Assembly: GCA_023457255.1 (NCBI GenBank)
Contig: JAEWMB010000039.1
Coordinates: forward strand, 62,001-126,000
Direction: 5' to 3'
DNA from: Bacillota bacterium
Lineage (GTDB): Bacteria > Bacillota > Clostridia > Lachnospirales > Lachnospiraceae
Length of the DNA stretch: 64,000 bases
In this document: positions 18,544-27,889 of the stretch, piece by piece
Layout of the letters: the number at the start of each line of letters is the position of its first letter
How positions within the stretch are numbered: position 1 is the stretch's first letter
Made by a program: the position numbers and the translations under genes
Notes under the pieces: generated by a model
Seen by the model: the letters and a program-made list of their open reading frames with translations, nothing else
What the model was told of the DNA's origin: nothing
The model's database searches: none

Positions 18544-20211
18544 ATGTCAGATTTAGAGAAAAGTAAAGTAACAAATGAGACACCAGACATACCGGTAGAA
18601 CAGCCTGAATTCGAGACTGTAAATACGGAAAAAATTGATTTTCCGGCAGAACCTGTAATTGAGATTCCAAGCAATAACATACCAAATAAGCCTAAGAGGA
18701 ATAAAAAAGCAGCAGGTATCATAGCTTTTCTGGCAGGTATTGCTGCCTGCGCGGTAATCGCTGTATTTGCTGTACCACGCATTATTGATGCTGTTTCAAG
18801 AAGTAGTTCTTCACCAAAGGAACGTTTCGAATCCGCAATCGAAAACTTTTTATCAGAGAAAGCGAAATCCTATGAAAGTAATCTGACTGATAGAGTCGCT
18901 GCTGATTTAAGCAACAGTACTATCTCTGTTGATTTTAATGTTACCGTGAATGAAATGATAACCTCTATGATTCAGCAATCAGATCCTTATTTGTTCGAAA
19001 ACTTAAAACTGGATAATATCGGCGGTAATCTTGTTATTAAGAACAAAGATGATAAGCATAATGTAGATGTGACCCTATCTGCAAACAATACCAAACTTCT
19101 CACTGTAGAAAGCTACTTTGAGAAGGCAGTAGATACGTTGCTGCTTCGTATTCCGGAATTATCTTCCGATTATTTATCTGCTCCGCTTGACTTATCCATT
19201 TTTGAGGAGGATACTTCCTTTTCGCAATTTGATTTTGGAGCCTATAAGATTCCTGATATGAAGGAGCTCACAAGTCTTTATACCGATACGGCAGAAATCC
19301 TAACAGAAGATATAAAAGAGGTTACGATAACGAAAGGTGTAGATATTGTTGCAGCCGATGTATCCGCTACTTATGATAAATTAACTACAAAAGTATCCGA
19401 ACAGGATGCAAAAAATATTATAATTAAATTAATCAAAAGAGTATATGAAATTGAAAGCTATAAGGAAATTTTAGATGCCGCCATTTTAAGTGCAAATACG
19501 AAAAGCGGAACCACCTATTCTTATGAGGAGGTCATTGCTTTGTTAGAAAGCCTGGAAGTTGCAGACGCTACAGCAGCAGAGCTCTCTATCTTCGTAGACA
19601 AGGAAAATGAGCTTCATGGCTGCGAAATCTCCATGTCGGCAGATGGGACTAATATGGTATTTTCCTTCTTAACAGCAGAAGGAAATAAAAATGGTGTAGA
19701 ATTCTTTGCAGCAATCGATGATCAAAAAATTTTATCTGTTACTTCAAATTATACAAAATCAGCTAGTGGCTATCAAGGATTTATCAAATTCTTCGTTAGT
19801 GAGTTAGAATCTACCACTTCCTTAACCAATGGCGATTTATCTCTTTCGATTGATTTTGAAAATGTAAAAGCTGCAGACAAAAAGAACGATCACTTTACAG
19901 GTTCTTTCTATATCACATCACCGCAACTTAGCGGTGCATCCATTGATTTGATTTTCGGTGGAACCGGCGAAAAACAGGATATTGCCTTTAATATTTCCGC
20001 AGCCGGTATGTCTTTCTTCTCTTTCACCGCATCCTATCAGGTAACGGAAGGTGCCGAAATTGCTGCTCCGGCGGCAAATGCAAATGTTTATGATGCAGAA
20101 ACCCAAATGGAAGAGTATATGTCTGCTGCTGCCATGGGACTCATGGATTTGATTGATACCGTAGGCAGTGCTATTGGTATCGACTTAATGTCAATGATGT
20201 ATGGTCTATAG
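18544..20211 (+). CDS. Membrane-anchored extracellular protein, unknown function
   Basis: I start this 555-residue protein at the ATG after AAAGGAGAAAAATT. It has a hydrophilic, Pro/Glu-rich cytoplasmic head of about 55 residues ending in the basic stretch KPKRNKKAAG. One membrane helix follows (about residues 57-80), then a ~470-residue outer domain rich in Ser/Thr/Asp with repeated beta-type patterns (for example LSANNTKLLTV, SADGTNMVFSF). The C-terminus is hydrophobic and Met-rich (MSAAAMGLMDLIDTVGSAIG). The layout recalls lachnospiral proteins of the DUF6583 type, but I am not sure. A perfect promoter upstream and a terminator downstream make it a single-gene unit. Confidence 0.85.
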   Translation: MSDLEKSKVTNETPDIPVEQPEFETVNTEKIDFPAEPVIEIPSNNIPNKPKRNKKAAGIIAFLAGIAACAVIAVFAVPRIIDAVSRSSSSPKERFESAIENFLSEKAKSYESNLTDRVAADLSNSTISVDFNVTVNEMITSMIQQSDPYLFENLKLDNIGGNLVIKNKDDKHNVDVTLSANNTKLLTVESYFEKAVDTLLLRIPELSSDYLSAPLDLSIFEEDTSFSQFDFGAYKIPDMKELTSLYTDTAEILTEDIKEVTITKGVDIVAADVSATYDKLTTKVSEQDAKNIIIKLIKRVYEIESYKEILDAAILSANTKSGTTYSYEEVIALLESLEVADATAAELSIFVDKENELHGCEISMSADGTNMVFSFLTAEGNKNGVEFFAAIDDQKILSVTSNYTKSASGYQGFIKFFVSELESTTSLTNGDLSLSIDFENVKAADKKNDHFTGSFYITSPQLSGASIDLIFGGTGEKQDIAFNISAAGMSFFSFTASYQVTEGAEIAAPAANANVYDAETQMEEYMSAAAMGLMDLIDTVGSAIGIDLMSMMYGL

Positions 20212-20343
20212 GGCAAATGAATGCCAGACAGTAAATTATAGGAAGAATCAGTGTTGTATGATTTAATTTAATAACATGACAGAAGCTTTTGTATGATATT
20301 ATTTATCGGCAAAATCAGATATCGTGTTAGCCACAAAAAAGTG

Positions 20344-20377
20344 AAAGGACTGTCGCAAAAAGAACAGTCCTTTTTTT
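20344..20377 (+). terminator. Intrinsic terminator
   Basis: A 10-bp stem AAAGGACTGT/ACAGTCCTTT with a 10-base loop runs into a row of T residues. It lies about 130 bases after the membrane-anchored protein gene. The remaining ~270 bases to the next gene hold only its promoter area. Confidence 0.85.
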
Positions 20378-20646
20378 GTTGCTCTGGTATTTTATTTATC
20401 CTTCCTTTATTTTTTAAGTAAAGCCTCTCATCAAAAGATGTGTATAAGAAATAGCTGCTAAGACATTGACAATCACATATAAGCGGAATCAATAATAGCA
20501 CATCGAAATATGAACTATTTTTGTGTATTTTTTATTCATAGTAATTTATAATATATTTTATAAATTGTTTCTTTCTTTTCACACCCTTGTATGCTAAACT
20601 AATTTTAGATTTTCTCGTACTAGTTTAGATAGAAAGAAGGTATATT

Positions 20647-21378
20647 ATGGCTGCTAAAGAAACACGTTTGGACGATACTGCTGAAATCTATAAGAAACGT
20701 GAAAAAATGACAGAACGTCAAAAATTGAGTGAGATGAATACTTCCGAGAAGTGGGACTACTTCAAGCAATATTACTTTAAAAAGTTACTTGCCACCCTAA
20801 TCATTGTCGGATTTATTAGCTATCTCTTATATGAAGTCCTATCTCCAAAGCCTGACACTGTGCTTAGTGTTGCAATGGTTAATTATCCATTGGATACAGA
20901 AACATTGGCACAATTAGAGAATGACCTGAATGAGTTACTTGATATTAATCCTGAGACTCAGAAAATCTTTTTTGACACAAGCTATGACTTAAATAACCAC
21001 GATTATGCCTCCGCAGAAAAATTAACCACCTATGCTTTTGCAGGGGAACTTGATATCTTTATAGCTCCGGAGTCACAGTTTTTAAAATACGCTTTTTCAA
21101 ACACACTGACACCTTTAACTGATGCCTTGCCAACGGATGTATACAGTGCATTATCCGATCGATTATTTAGTTGTCGTACTCGTCTAAATGATGAAGAAGT
21201 ACCTTCTGAGGCACAAGGTCCGGAAGGCGTATATGGAATTTATGCAGAAGAGCTTCCAATGTTTAAGGCATATCAAGGATATATGCAAGACCCACCAGTC
21301 ATTGGAATTATCGTAACCTCAAAAAATACCGAAAATGCTGTTGCTACAATTCGCTATCTCTTTGGACTTGATAAATAG
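20647..21378 (+). CDS. Single-pass membrane protein, unknown function
   Basis: This is a 243-residue protein with a charged cytoplasmic N-terminus (about 50 residues, KREKMTERQKLSEMNTSEKW), one membrane helix (about 55-72) and an extracellular domain of about 165 residues. The outer domain has alternating strands and helices (VLSVAMVNYPLDTETLAQLE, LDIFIAPESQFLKYAF) reminiscent of half of a periplasmic-binding fold. GAAAGAAGGTATATT precedes the ATG. It is followed directly by a terminator. No function can be assigned. Confidence 0.85.
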   Translation: MAAKETRLDDTAEIYKKREKMTERQKLSEMNTSEKWDYFKQYYFKKLLATLIIVGFISYLLYEVLSPKPDTVLSVAMVNYPLDTETLAQLENDLNELLDINPETQKIFFDTSYDLNNHDYASAEKLTTYAFAGELDIFIAPESQFLKYAFSNTLTPLTDALPTDVYSALSDRLFSCRTRLNDEEVPSEAQGPEGVYGIYAEELPMFKAYQGYMQDPPVIGIIVTSKNTENAVATIRYLFGLDK

Positions 21379-21395
21379 CAATTTAGATCGTAATT

Positions 21396-21472
21396 AAAAA
21401 GGGGGTACCATCAAATCTCATTAAGAATGATGTAATATTCTTAACATTTTTGGTGGTACACCCTTTTTAATT
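21396..21472. terminator. Two-way intrinsic terminator between convergent genes
   Basis: A 15-bp stem with one mismatch (AAAAAGGGGGTACCA against TGGTACACCCTTTTT) holds an inner hairpin (TTAAGAAT/ATTCTTAA). Flanking A and T runs allow it to work for both the plus-strand membrane protein and the minus-strand asd gene. Confidence 0.8.
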
Positions 21473-21530
21473 TTAAAACCAAATAATCTTCCCTGTTAAC
21501 AAATATACAGGTTAAGATTTAATGCATTGG

Positions 21531-22613
21531 TTATTTCGCTTCAATATATCCGAGCGCTTTTAGAAGCTCTGCATTTAATACAGCACCGCCTGCCGCTCCA
21601 CGTACTGTATTATGAGATAACCCAACGAATTTATAATCATACACCGTATCTTCTCTTAAACGACCCAAACAAATTCCCATGCCATTCTCATAATCGCGGT
21701 CAAATGCTGCTTGAGGGCGGTTATCCTCTTCAAAATACTTGATGAACTGTTTTGGTGCACTTGGAAGACTTAATTCCTGCGGAAGTCCCTTATATTCTGT
21801 CCAAGCTTTCATAATCGCTTCCTTCTCAGGCTTTTTCTCAAAACTTACAAATACAGCCGCAGTATGACCATCTGTCACCGGAACACGGATACATTGTGTC
21901 GTAATTAATGGAGACTCTGCTTTTACTATCTGACCATCTGAAACTTTACCCCAGATGCGAAGTGGTTCCTGCTCACTCTTCTCTTCTTCTCCTCCAATGA
22001 AAGGAATCACATTATCTATCATTTCAGGCCAATCTGCGAAATTCTTTCCCGCTCCAGAGATTGCCTGATAAGTTGTTGCAACAACTACCTTAGGTCCATA
22101 TTCCTTTAAGGCATTTAAGGCAGGGGTATAGCTTTGAATGGAACAGTTCGGTTTTACGACTATAAATCCACGCTTTGTTCCAAGACGTTTTCTCTGACTG
22201 GCAATAACCTCAAAATGCTCTGGGTTAACTTCTGGAATAACCATAGGAACATCAGGAGTCCAACGATGAGCACTATTGTTGGAAACTACAGGTGTTTCAG
22301 CCTTCGCATAAGCTTCTTCAATTGCCTTAATCTCATCCTTTGTCATATCAACGGCACTGAATACAAAATCAACTTCGGAAGCAACGGATTCCACTTCATT
22401 TACGTTTTTTACCATCAAGGATTTTACAGCTTCAGGCATTGGTTTTGCCATCTTCCAGCGGTTTCCTACTGCTTCTTCATATGTTTTTCCGGCACTTCTT
22501 GGACTTGCCGCTAAAGTCGTAACCTCAAACCAAGGATGATTCTCAAGTAATGAGATAAATCTCTGACCAACCATACCGGTAGCACCTAAAATTCCAACTC
22601 TTAACTTACTCAT
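21531..22613 (-). CDS. asd: Aspartate-semialdehyde dehydrogenase
   Basis: This 360-residue enzyme is of the archaeal/fungal-type ASADH branch. It makes L-aspartate semialdehyde from aspartyl phosphate with NADPH, feeding lysine/diaminopimelate, threonine and methionine synthesis. It has the nucleotide-binding start GILGATGMVGQRFI, the active-site Cys in VVKPNCSIQSY near residue 155, and the C-terminal GAAGGAVLNAELLKALG. GAGGAGGCAGTTT precedes the ATG. It is a cytoplasmic, single-gene unit with a long leader that contains a possible structured element. Confidence 0.94.
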   Translation of the reverse strand: MSKLRVGILGATGMVGQRFISLLENHPWFEVTTLAASPRSAGKTYEEAVGNRWKMAKPMPEAVKSLMVKNVNEVESVASEVDFVFSAVDMTKDEIKAIEEAYAKAETPVVSNNSAHRWTPDVPMVIPEVNPEHFEVIASQRKRLGTKRGFIVVKPNCSIQSYTPALNALKEYGPKVVVATTYQAISGAGKNFADWPEMIDNVIPFIGGEEEKSEQEPLRIWGKVSDGQIVKAESPLITTQCIRVPVTDGHTAAVFVSFEKKPEKEAIMKAWTEYKGLPQELSLPSAPKQFIKYFEEDNRPQAAFDRDYENGMGICLGRLREDTVYDYKFVGLSHNTVRGAAGGAVLNAELLKALGYIEAK

Positions 22614-22707
22614 AAACTGCCTCCTCTAATCCTATAATTACTTTATGGTACCCACACACAACCATTTGCCCTAAAATCTATGAAGTTTGATATTTTTCTT
22701 ATATAAA

Positions 22708-22765
22708 CACGCAGGTCAATGCTTGCCTTCCGGCATATCTCCCTATCCCCTGAAAGGTCTGCGTG
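22708..22765 (-). ncRNA. Candidate structured 5' leader of asd
   Basis: Read on the minus strand, CACGCAG and CTGCGTG form a perfect 7-bp closing stem around a 44-base purine-rich interior. The interior includes a TGCC-GGAA-GGCA tetraloop hairpin and the single-stranded-looking GGGGATAGGGAGAT. It starts about 150 bases before the asd ATG. It does not match the lysine, SAM, glycine or T-box consensus I know, so identity as a riboswitch is speculation. Confidence 0.3.
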
Positions 22766-22951
22766 GACATTTTCGTAAGAATGTTTTTGTATGGCGTACA
22801 TTTGTCTTTCTGTAATGTATGTTATAACATTATATGCAAAAAAGCAACTATTTTTTGCTCTTCTTATGGATTTTTGTGAATAATGCTAAAGAGTAATAGA
22901 TATTCCCATCTGTGTTTGTTACTATTTTAATACCTTGCCTAGTCACTGCAA

Positions 22952-22994
22952 AAACCACAAAGGAAATTGCAAATTAAAATTTCCTTTGTGGTTT
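22952..22994 (-). terminator. Long perfect hairpin after dusB
   Basis: A 17-bp perfect stem (AAACCACAAAGGAAATT paired with its complement) has a 9-base loop. It lies about 155 bases past the dusB stop. The sequence after it is only weakly T-rich. Confidence 0.55.
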
Positions 22995-23149
22995 GCATAT
23001 ACTTCATTATTCTACCGTAAAATCAATCTCCACTTAGCGAGATTCCGCTCTAAACCAATCTCTGCAACTAATCGATACCCGCCAAGCTTTAGCCTGAGGC
23101 TTGAAAAAAACATTTTGTCCTTGCTTTATAAAATGCTCTTATTCTTGTT

Positions 23150-24124
23150 TTAGTATCCAAGCATTTCTTCATACCTCTTCATAAGATTTACCAAATCTTC
23201 ATAGGTCTCTAACTCATTTACTTGATTTCTCAATTTCGCTGATTTTGGATATCCCATGGTGTACCAGGCAACATGCTTTCTCATCTCATGCATAGCGGTA
23301 AATTCCCCCTTAACCTCCATTGCCAGGCCGGCATGACGCAGTATCATTTCAATTACTTTAGGAACTTCCGGCTTTGCCAACAGCTCTCCTGTCTTTAGAT
23401 AATGTTTTGCTTGTGAGAAAAACCATGGGTTCCCGCGAACACCTCGTGCGATCATAACAGCATCACAACCAGTATAGGACATCATTCTCTTTACATCCTC
23501 CGGAGACTGCACATCTCCATTACCGATTACAGGTATGGAAACTGCCTCTTTTACTGCTTTTATTATATCCCAATCCGCTTCGCCGCTGTAATATTGCTCC
23601 CTGGTCCTTCCATGTACTGCAATCGCAGCTCCGCCGCTTTGTTCAATTACCTTCGCAACTGTTACTGCATTTGCATTGTCTTTTGTAAAGCCTTTTCTTA
23701 TTTTTACAGTCACAGGCTTCTTGACCGCCTTACTAATTGCACTTACGATTTCACCTACTCTCTTAGGTTTTAACATAAGAGCTGATCCTTCTCCGTTATT
23801 CACTACTTTAGGAACCGGACATCCCATATTAATATCGAAAAAATCAAAATTACGAGACTCTATCTTTTTTGCCATTTCGCTCATAATATAGGGATCTTCT
23901 CCAAATAGCTGTAATGCAACAGGACGCTCTTTTTCTTCGACCTCAAGGAGCACTTCTGTATTTTTATTATTATAATAAATGCCTTTGGCACTGACCATTT
24001 CCGTATAAATCAAATCCGCCCCTTGCTCTTTACATAAGAGGCGAAACGGCAGGTCTGTAACACCTGCCATTGGCCCTAATACCAAGCTACCGTTTATTTT
24101 TACATTTCCTATGGTAAAACTCAT
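23150..24124 (-). CDS. dusB: tRNA-dihydrouridine synthase
   Basis: This is a 324-residue flavoenzyme that reduces uridine to dihydrouridine in tRNA. Features are LGPMAGVTDLPFR at the start of the TIM barrel, the catalytic Cys in NMGCPVPKVVNNGEGSALM near residue 100, the flavin-binding VKIRKG and HGRTREQYYSG segments, and IGNGDV. Length and motifs fit DusB. It is cytoplasmic. GAAAGAGGAAAAA precedes the ATG. The coaX gene lies 144 bases upstream, an arrangement also common elsewhere in Firmicutes. Confidence 0.94.
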   Translation of the reverse strand: MSFTIGNVKINGSLVLGPMAGVTDLPFRLLCKEQGADLIYTEMVSAKGIYYNNKNTEVLLEVEEKERPVALQLFGEDPYIMSEMAKKIESRNFDFFDINMGCPVPKVVNNGEGSALMLKPKRVGEIVSAISKAVKKPVTVKIRKGFTKDNANAVTVAKVIEQSGGAAIAVHGRTREQYYSGEADWDIIKAVKEAVSIPVIGNGDVQSPEDVKRMMSYTGCDAVMIARGVRGNPWFFSQAKHYLKTGELLAKPEVPKVIEMILRHAGLAMEVKGEFTAMHEMRKHVAWYTMGYPKSAKLRNQVNELETYEDLVNLMKRYEEMLGY

Positions 24125-24267
24125 TTTTTCCTCTTTCTAATCTGGTAAATAATCTTCCTCAGAACATAAGCAACTATTTATTATCTAACTCAAAGTACCA
24201 AAGAAACCCGCCTTTACTTGCACGTTCTGGCGTTATCCCTTATTTTGAACGCGTTAAATATTTCTTC

Positions 24268-25035
24268 CTAGCTATTTTTCAGGTAAATATATCTCAATCC
24301 TTTTAAGGTCAGATTGGGGTCGTAGATATCTATCATATCTGTAGCATCAGCAATAATTTTACCGAGTCCTCCGGTCGCAACAACTTTCAGCTCCCCTAAC
24401 TTAGACTCCTCTTTTACTTTCTTAATAATATATTCAGTCGCACCGATCGCACCATAGATAAGGCCGGCTTGCATACTGCTCACGGTATCTTTTGCTAAGA
24501 TAGAGTCCGGCTTTAGAATCTCTATTTCAGGAAGCTTCGCCGTATCACTCCATAAGGCATTGGCACTAATCCGGATTCCCGGGCTTGTAACGCCAGCCGT
24601 GAACTTGCCGTCTTTGGTCACCAAATCATAAGTGGTTGCTGTCCCAAAATCAATCACAAAGACTGGTCCGCCATATTCCTCGTATGCGGCAACAAGGTCT
24701 ACTATTCTGTCCGCTCCTACTTCTTTCGCATTTGCGGTTAGTACTTTAATTCCTGTTTTTGTACCAGCTCCAACAATTAACGGAGTTACACCAAGGTATT
24801 TAATAATAGCACTTGTTAACGAATACATAATAGCCGGAACAACAGAAGCTATGATGACCGAATTAATACAAGTTCTATCAATTTCTTTCACATGCAATAA
24901 ATCACAAAATAAAAGGCCGAACTCATCCGATGTGCGTGGTATTTTAGTTGTTATCCGGTAAGTCCCTACAATCTTTTCCTTATCAAATACTCCTAAGGTT
25001 ATATTGGTGTTTCCAACATCGATTACGAGTAGCAT
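24268..25035 (-). CDS. coaX: Type III pantothenate kinase
   Basis: This is a 255-residue ASKHA-fold kinase that phosphorylates pantothenate in the first step of coenzyme A synthesis. It shows the phosphate-binding LVIDVGNTNITLGVF, the catalytic Asp region EVGADRIVDLVAAYEEY, the GTATTYDLV loop and the C-terminal VVATGGLGKII. It is the CoA-insensitive type that replaces CoaA in many clostridia. GGGAGGATTACTAC precedes the ATG. It probably shares a transcript with dusB. Confidence 0.95.
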   Translation of the reverse strand: MLLVIDVGNTNITLGVFDKEKIVGTYRITTKIPRTSDEFGLLFCDLLHVKEIDRTCINSVIIASVVPAIMYSLTSAIIKYLGVTPLIVGAGTKTGIKVLTANAKEVGADRIVDLVAAYEEYGGPVFVIDFGTATTYDLVTKDGKFTAGVTSPGIRISANALWSDTAKLPEIEILKPDSILAKDTVSSMQAGLIYGAIGATEYIIKKVKEESKLGELKVVATGGLGKIIADATDMIDIYDPNLTLKGLRYIYLKNS

Positions 25036-25144
25036 GTAGTAATCCTCCCTTCGTTAATTTCATCCTATTTTACATTGACTAGTCAGACAGCCTTGAAACT
25101 CTATTCGAATCTATTTCTTTACTATTTATTATAAACCTTATAAA

Positions 25145-25468
25145 TTATAGCTCCTCATGTAAAAAGAAGACTTTATAAAACATCTCAAGTGATTCTAATA
25201 ATTCTCTCCTTGAGCGCTGGAGTTCTTTAATCTTTAATACACTGCCAATCTCATCAAACAGATAATCCCCTTCATCATTGGTTACCTGAAATATTAATGT
25301 TCCATCTTCTTCAAACTCTAAAGTCAGAATACCGCCAACATCCTCTGTATATAATACACACATAATTTTAAGTTCATCTTTAATCTGCTGGGGAAGTCCT
25401 GCAAAATTGTCGTCTAAATAGTACTTCTTATCATAAGAATTACTGCCGCATAAGATGACATTTTCCAT
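25145..25468 (-). CDS. DUF6145-like small protein
   Basis: This is a 107-residue soluble protein with no signal or membrane segment. It starts MENVILCGSNSYDKKYYLD and has a strand-rich middle (GGILTLEFEEDGTLIFQV) and a helical end (RSRRELLESLEMFYKVFFL). I believe it belongs to DUF6145, a Lachnospiraceae-restricted family, from memory of the pattern. AAAGGTAGGTACAGCA precedes the ATG. It lies 109 bases upstream of coaX. Function unknown. Confidence 0.8.
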   Translation of the reverse strand: MENVILCGSNSYDKKYYLDDNFAGLPQQIKDELKIMCVLYTEDVGGILTLEFEEDGTLIFQVTNDEGDYLFDEIGSVLKIKELQRSRRELLESLEMFYKVFFLHEEL

Positions 25469-25530
25469 TGCTGTACCTACCTTTCTATCATTGCTTAAGC
25501 AAATCGATATATCAATTGTTTACCAAAAAC

Positions 25531-25579
25531 CAGGGCTGTTGAATAACACGCTTGGAATCTGTGTTATTCAACAGCCCTG
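25531..25579 (-). terminator. Intrinsic terminator with a 19-bp perfect stem
   Basis: CAGGGCTGTTGAATAACAC pairs perfectly with its complement over an 11-base loop. On the minus strand it is followed by GTTTTTGG. It starts 24 bases after the stop of the LiaF-like gene. Confidence 0.8.
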
Positions 25580-25602
25580 TATCATTTCAGCGTTATCATG
25601 TA

Positions 25603-26466
25603 TTATTTTACATCGATACCGCCTAAAACACAAGTTGCATTCAAATAGATCGTAATAGTTTGTTCATTCGCTCCTAATGGTGTAATGGTCTTATTGTCTA
25701 CACCACCAAGAATTGGATTACAATTTACTACGACTCTAACATAACTTGGAACATAGATATCAATTCCTCCAAGAATCGTTTTACATTCAATCACGACGTT
25801 CTCTCTGATAATAGCATTTCTTAAGTCAAGTTCTATGCCTCCTAATAAAGCAGATAACATAGCTCCCTGGAATACTTCATTATCAAACCGTAAATCCCTT
25901 CCGCTTAAGATCGCGGAGCATGCGAATTGTCCGTTTTGCCTGGCACTCTGGTAGGCATTTTGATACCCACTGTTTGTATCTCTTGATTCATCAGCATTCT
26001 GAGCGAATCCATTATTACCGGAGGTCTGCCCACTATTCCCTGTACCATCAAAATTCTGTTCATAAGTATAGGTTCTATCGTAGGTCTGATCAGTACTGCC
26101 GCTGCCTTGATAAGTCTTATAGCTCTGACTGGAATAGTCCTTAGTTTTATGCTTCTTTGGCAAAATCATATTTAACCCTACAAATACTAAAATTGCCGCC
26201 AAACACAATGGTCCAAACATTCTCCAGGTAATAAAGTCTTGTGCGGACAACAGCATAAAGATACCAATTGCCAGACCAATCATATAAGCAGTTTTATCAC
26301 CGCCATGATTAAATAAACCAATAAAACATGGTATAATTAAGAATAAAGTCCACCATCCATCAAAAAAGATATCAAAAGTAAAAATATTAAGTGCTCTTCC
26401 TGCTAATAATACTCCAAATAATACGAGTAATCCACCCCAGATATAACTGGATTGATTCTTTTTCAT
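25603..26466 (-). CDS. LiaF-like membrane protein
   Basis: This is a 287-residue protein. The first ~110 residues form four hydrophobic helices with the family-like opening SSYIWGGLLVLFGVLLAGRA. A Gln/Asn/Ser/Gly-rich linker follows (about 110-180). The C-terminal ~100 residues are a beta-helix-like repeat domain (SALLGGIELDLRNA, KTILGGIDIYVPS, NPILGGVDNK, CVLGGIDVK), as in LiaF/DUF2154 proteins. LiaF proteins modulate cell-envelope stress two-component systems, but no such system is next to this gene. The membrane location is clear; the role is inferred. Confidence 0.85.
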   Translation of the reverse strand: MKKNQSSYIWGGLLVLFGVLLAGRALNIFTFDIFFDGWWTLFLIIPCFIGLFNHGGDKTAYMIGLAIGIFMLLSAQDFITWRMFGPLCLAAILVFVGLNMILPKKHKTKDYSSQSYKTYQGSGSTDQTYDRTYTYEQNFDGTGNSGQTSGNNGFAQNADESRDTNSGYQNAYQSARQNGQFACSAILSGRDLRFDNEVFQGAMLSALLGGIELDLRNAIIRENVVIECKTILGGIDIYVPSYVRVVVNCNPILGGVDNKTITPLGANEQTITIYLNATCVLGGIDVK

Positions 26467-26794
26467 AAACCAACTCTCCTTTCATTTCATATTAACTCCC
26501 ATCCGCGTACTTTAGCACACAGATATTAGGAGGTTGAAAAATAGCCTTTTATTTTCAACCTAATACCCTTGCATACCACACCATCTTATCGATTCGATTT
26601 GGTACGGACACTTTTTCTCTTCCACGTAGTGCATATGCACTTTATTTGCGAGGCAATAGCGGCAAGTCTTTCTCGTGCCCTATCGCTTTGTATGTATCTA
26701 TCATACCTTCTTAGGGAGAGAATATCAAATTAATATTTCATTAGAGTTAGTCTATGAAAAACTAATATTTTTAATATATTAATTTCAGGTTTTA
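26467..26794. other. Intergenic region after argF
   Basis: This contains a 10-bp hairpin AGGTTGAAAA/TTTTCAACCT (26531-26561) without a T-run, and a 14-bp perfect palindrome AGTGCATATGCACT (26628-26641). Neither matches a site I know. No gene was seen. Confidence 0.4.
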
Positions 26795-27730
26795 CTAATT
26801 TCCAAGAGTAGCTACCATGACTGCCTTGATTGTATGCATACGGTTTTCCGACTCATCAAATACAACGTCTGCAAATTTTTCAAATACTTCTTCGGTAACC
26901 TCATTTCCCTTCACTGCAGGAAGACAGTGCAGGAAAATCGTGCTATTCTTCCCTGATTTTTTCATTAATTCGATGTTAACCTGATATGGTTTTAATAAAG
27001 CAATACGTTCTACAGCCTTGTCTTCCTCTCCCATCGAGCACCATACATCGGTATAAATTGCATCTGCCCCTGAAACAGCTTCCAGATCCTCTGTGATTGT
27101 AATCTGACTGCCTGAGTCTTTTGCATAATTAAGACATAAGGATACTAGTTCTTCTTTTGGCCACAGACTCTTCGGTGCCAGGATTGTAAAGTGAATTCCC
27201 ATCTTACTGGAACCAATCATTAAACTATTTGCCATATTATTTCGTCCATCACCGGCAAACACTAGTTTAAGTCCTTTTAAAGTATGAAACTGCTCTTTTA
27301 AAGTTAAGAAATCTGCTAAAATCTGAGTAGGATGGTATTCATCCGTCAATCCATTCCAAACCGGAACTTTACTATATTCCGCTAATTTTTCTAAGGTTTC
27401 TTGAGAGAATCCGCGAAACTCTATCCCATCAAACATACGTCCCAATACCCTTGCGGTATCCTCCACACTCTCCTTATGGCCAAGCTGGATATCGTCTTTG
27501 CCAAGATACTCCGGATGACCGCCTTCATCAATACATCCAATCGTAAATGCACATCTGGTACGAGTCGATGGCTTCTCAAAAATTAAAGCTATGTTTTTCC
27601 CTTTTAAACTATCGCCAGTGATGCCTTGCTTCTTCTTTTCCTTTAATTCTGCTGCCAGATCTAATAAATACATAATCTCCTCTGGTGTAAAGTCCTTTAA
27701 TGTAAGAAAAGAGCGTCCTTTTAAATTCAT
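26795..27730 (-). CDS. argF: Ornithine carbamoyltransferase
   Basis: This 311-residue enzyme joins carbamoyl phosphate to ornithine, giving citrulline, in arginine synthesis (or runs the reverse in arginine fermentation). It shows the carbamoyl-phosphate loop FEKPSTRTRCAF, the DEYHPTQILADF segment, the ornithine loop VWCSMGEE and the HCLPA motif. TTGGAGGGAAT precedes the ATG. It stands alone with no other arg gene nearby, and has an ArgR-like palindrome in its promoter. Confidence 0.95.
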   Translation of the reverse strand: MNLKGRSFLTLKDFTPEEIMYLLDLAAELKEKKKQGITGDSLKGKNIALIFEKPSTRTRCAFTIGCIDEGGHPEYLGKDDIQLGHKESVEDTARVLGRMFDGIEFRGFSQETLEKLAEYSKVPVWNGLTDEYHPTQILADFLTLKEQFHTLKGLKLVFAGDGRNNMANSLMIGSSKMGIHFTILAPKSLWPKEELVSLCLNYAKDSGSQITITEDLEAVSGADAIYTDVWCSMGEEDKAVERIALLKPYQVNIELMKKSGKNSTIFLHCLPAVKGNEVTEEVFEKFADVVFDESENRMHTIKAVMVATLGN

Positions 27731-27776
27731 ATTCCCTCCAATTCTACCCTAACGACAAAAAGTATCGAAATGAGTT

Positions 27777-27788
27777 GTATAATTATAC
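27777..27788 (-). promoter_or_regulatory. Palindromic ArgR-like site overlapping the argF -10 region
   Basis: GTATAATTATAC is a perfect 12-bp palindrome and includes TATAAT on the minus strand, 47 bases before the argF ATG. A second GTATAAT copy lies about 25 bases further upstream. AT-rich palindromes of this form are the type bound by arginine repressors, so repression of argF by arginine is a reasonable inference. Confidence 0.45.
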
Positions 27789-27889
27789 GTTACGATTGCC
27801 TTTTTATACATTATACGTGATAGAAAAGAAAAGTCAAGGAATAAATTTAATAGTTACTACTTTTTTCTAATCATTATTCTACACTCATA

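Larger units (their letters stand above)
22614..23149. other. Intergenic region between dusB and asd
   Basis: This holds a 17-bp hairpin after dusB, a TATAAT-like element near 22830 and the structured asd leader (hairpin and leader annotated separately). No protein-coding gene was seen. Confidence 0.5.

Noticed and set aside
20268..20501. 77-codon minus frame after the membrane-anchored protein
   Set aside because: It runs through an intrinsic terminator, has no ribosome site and its product looks random.
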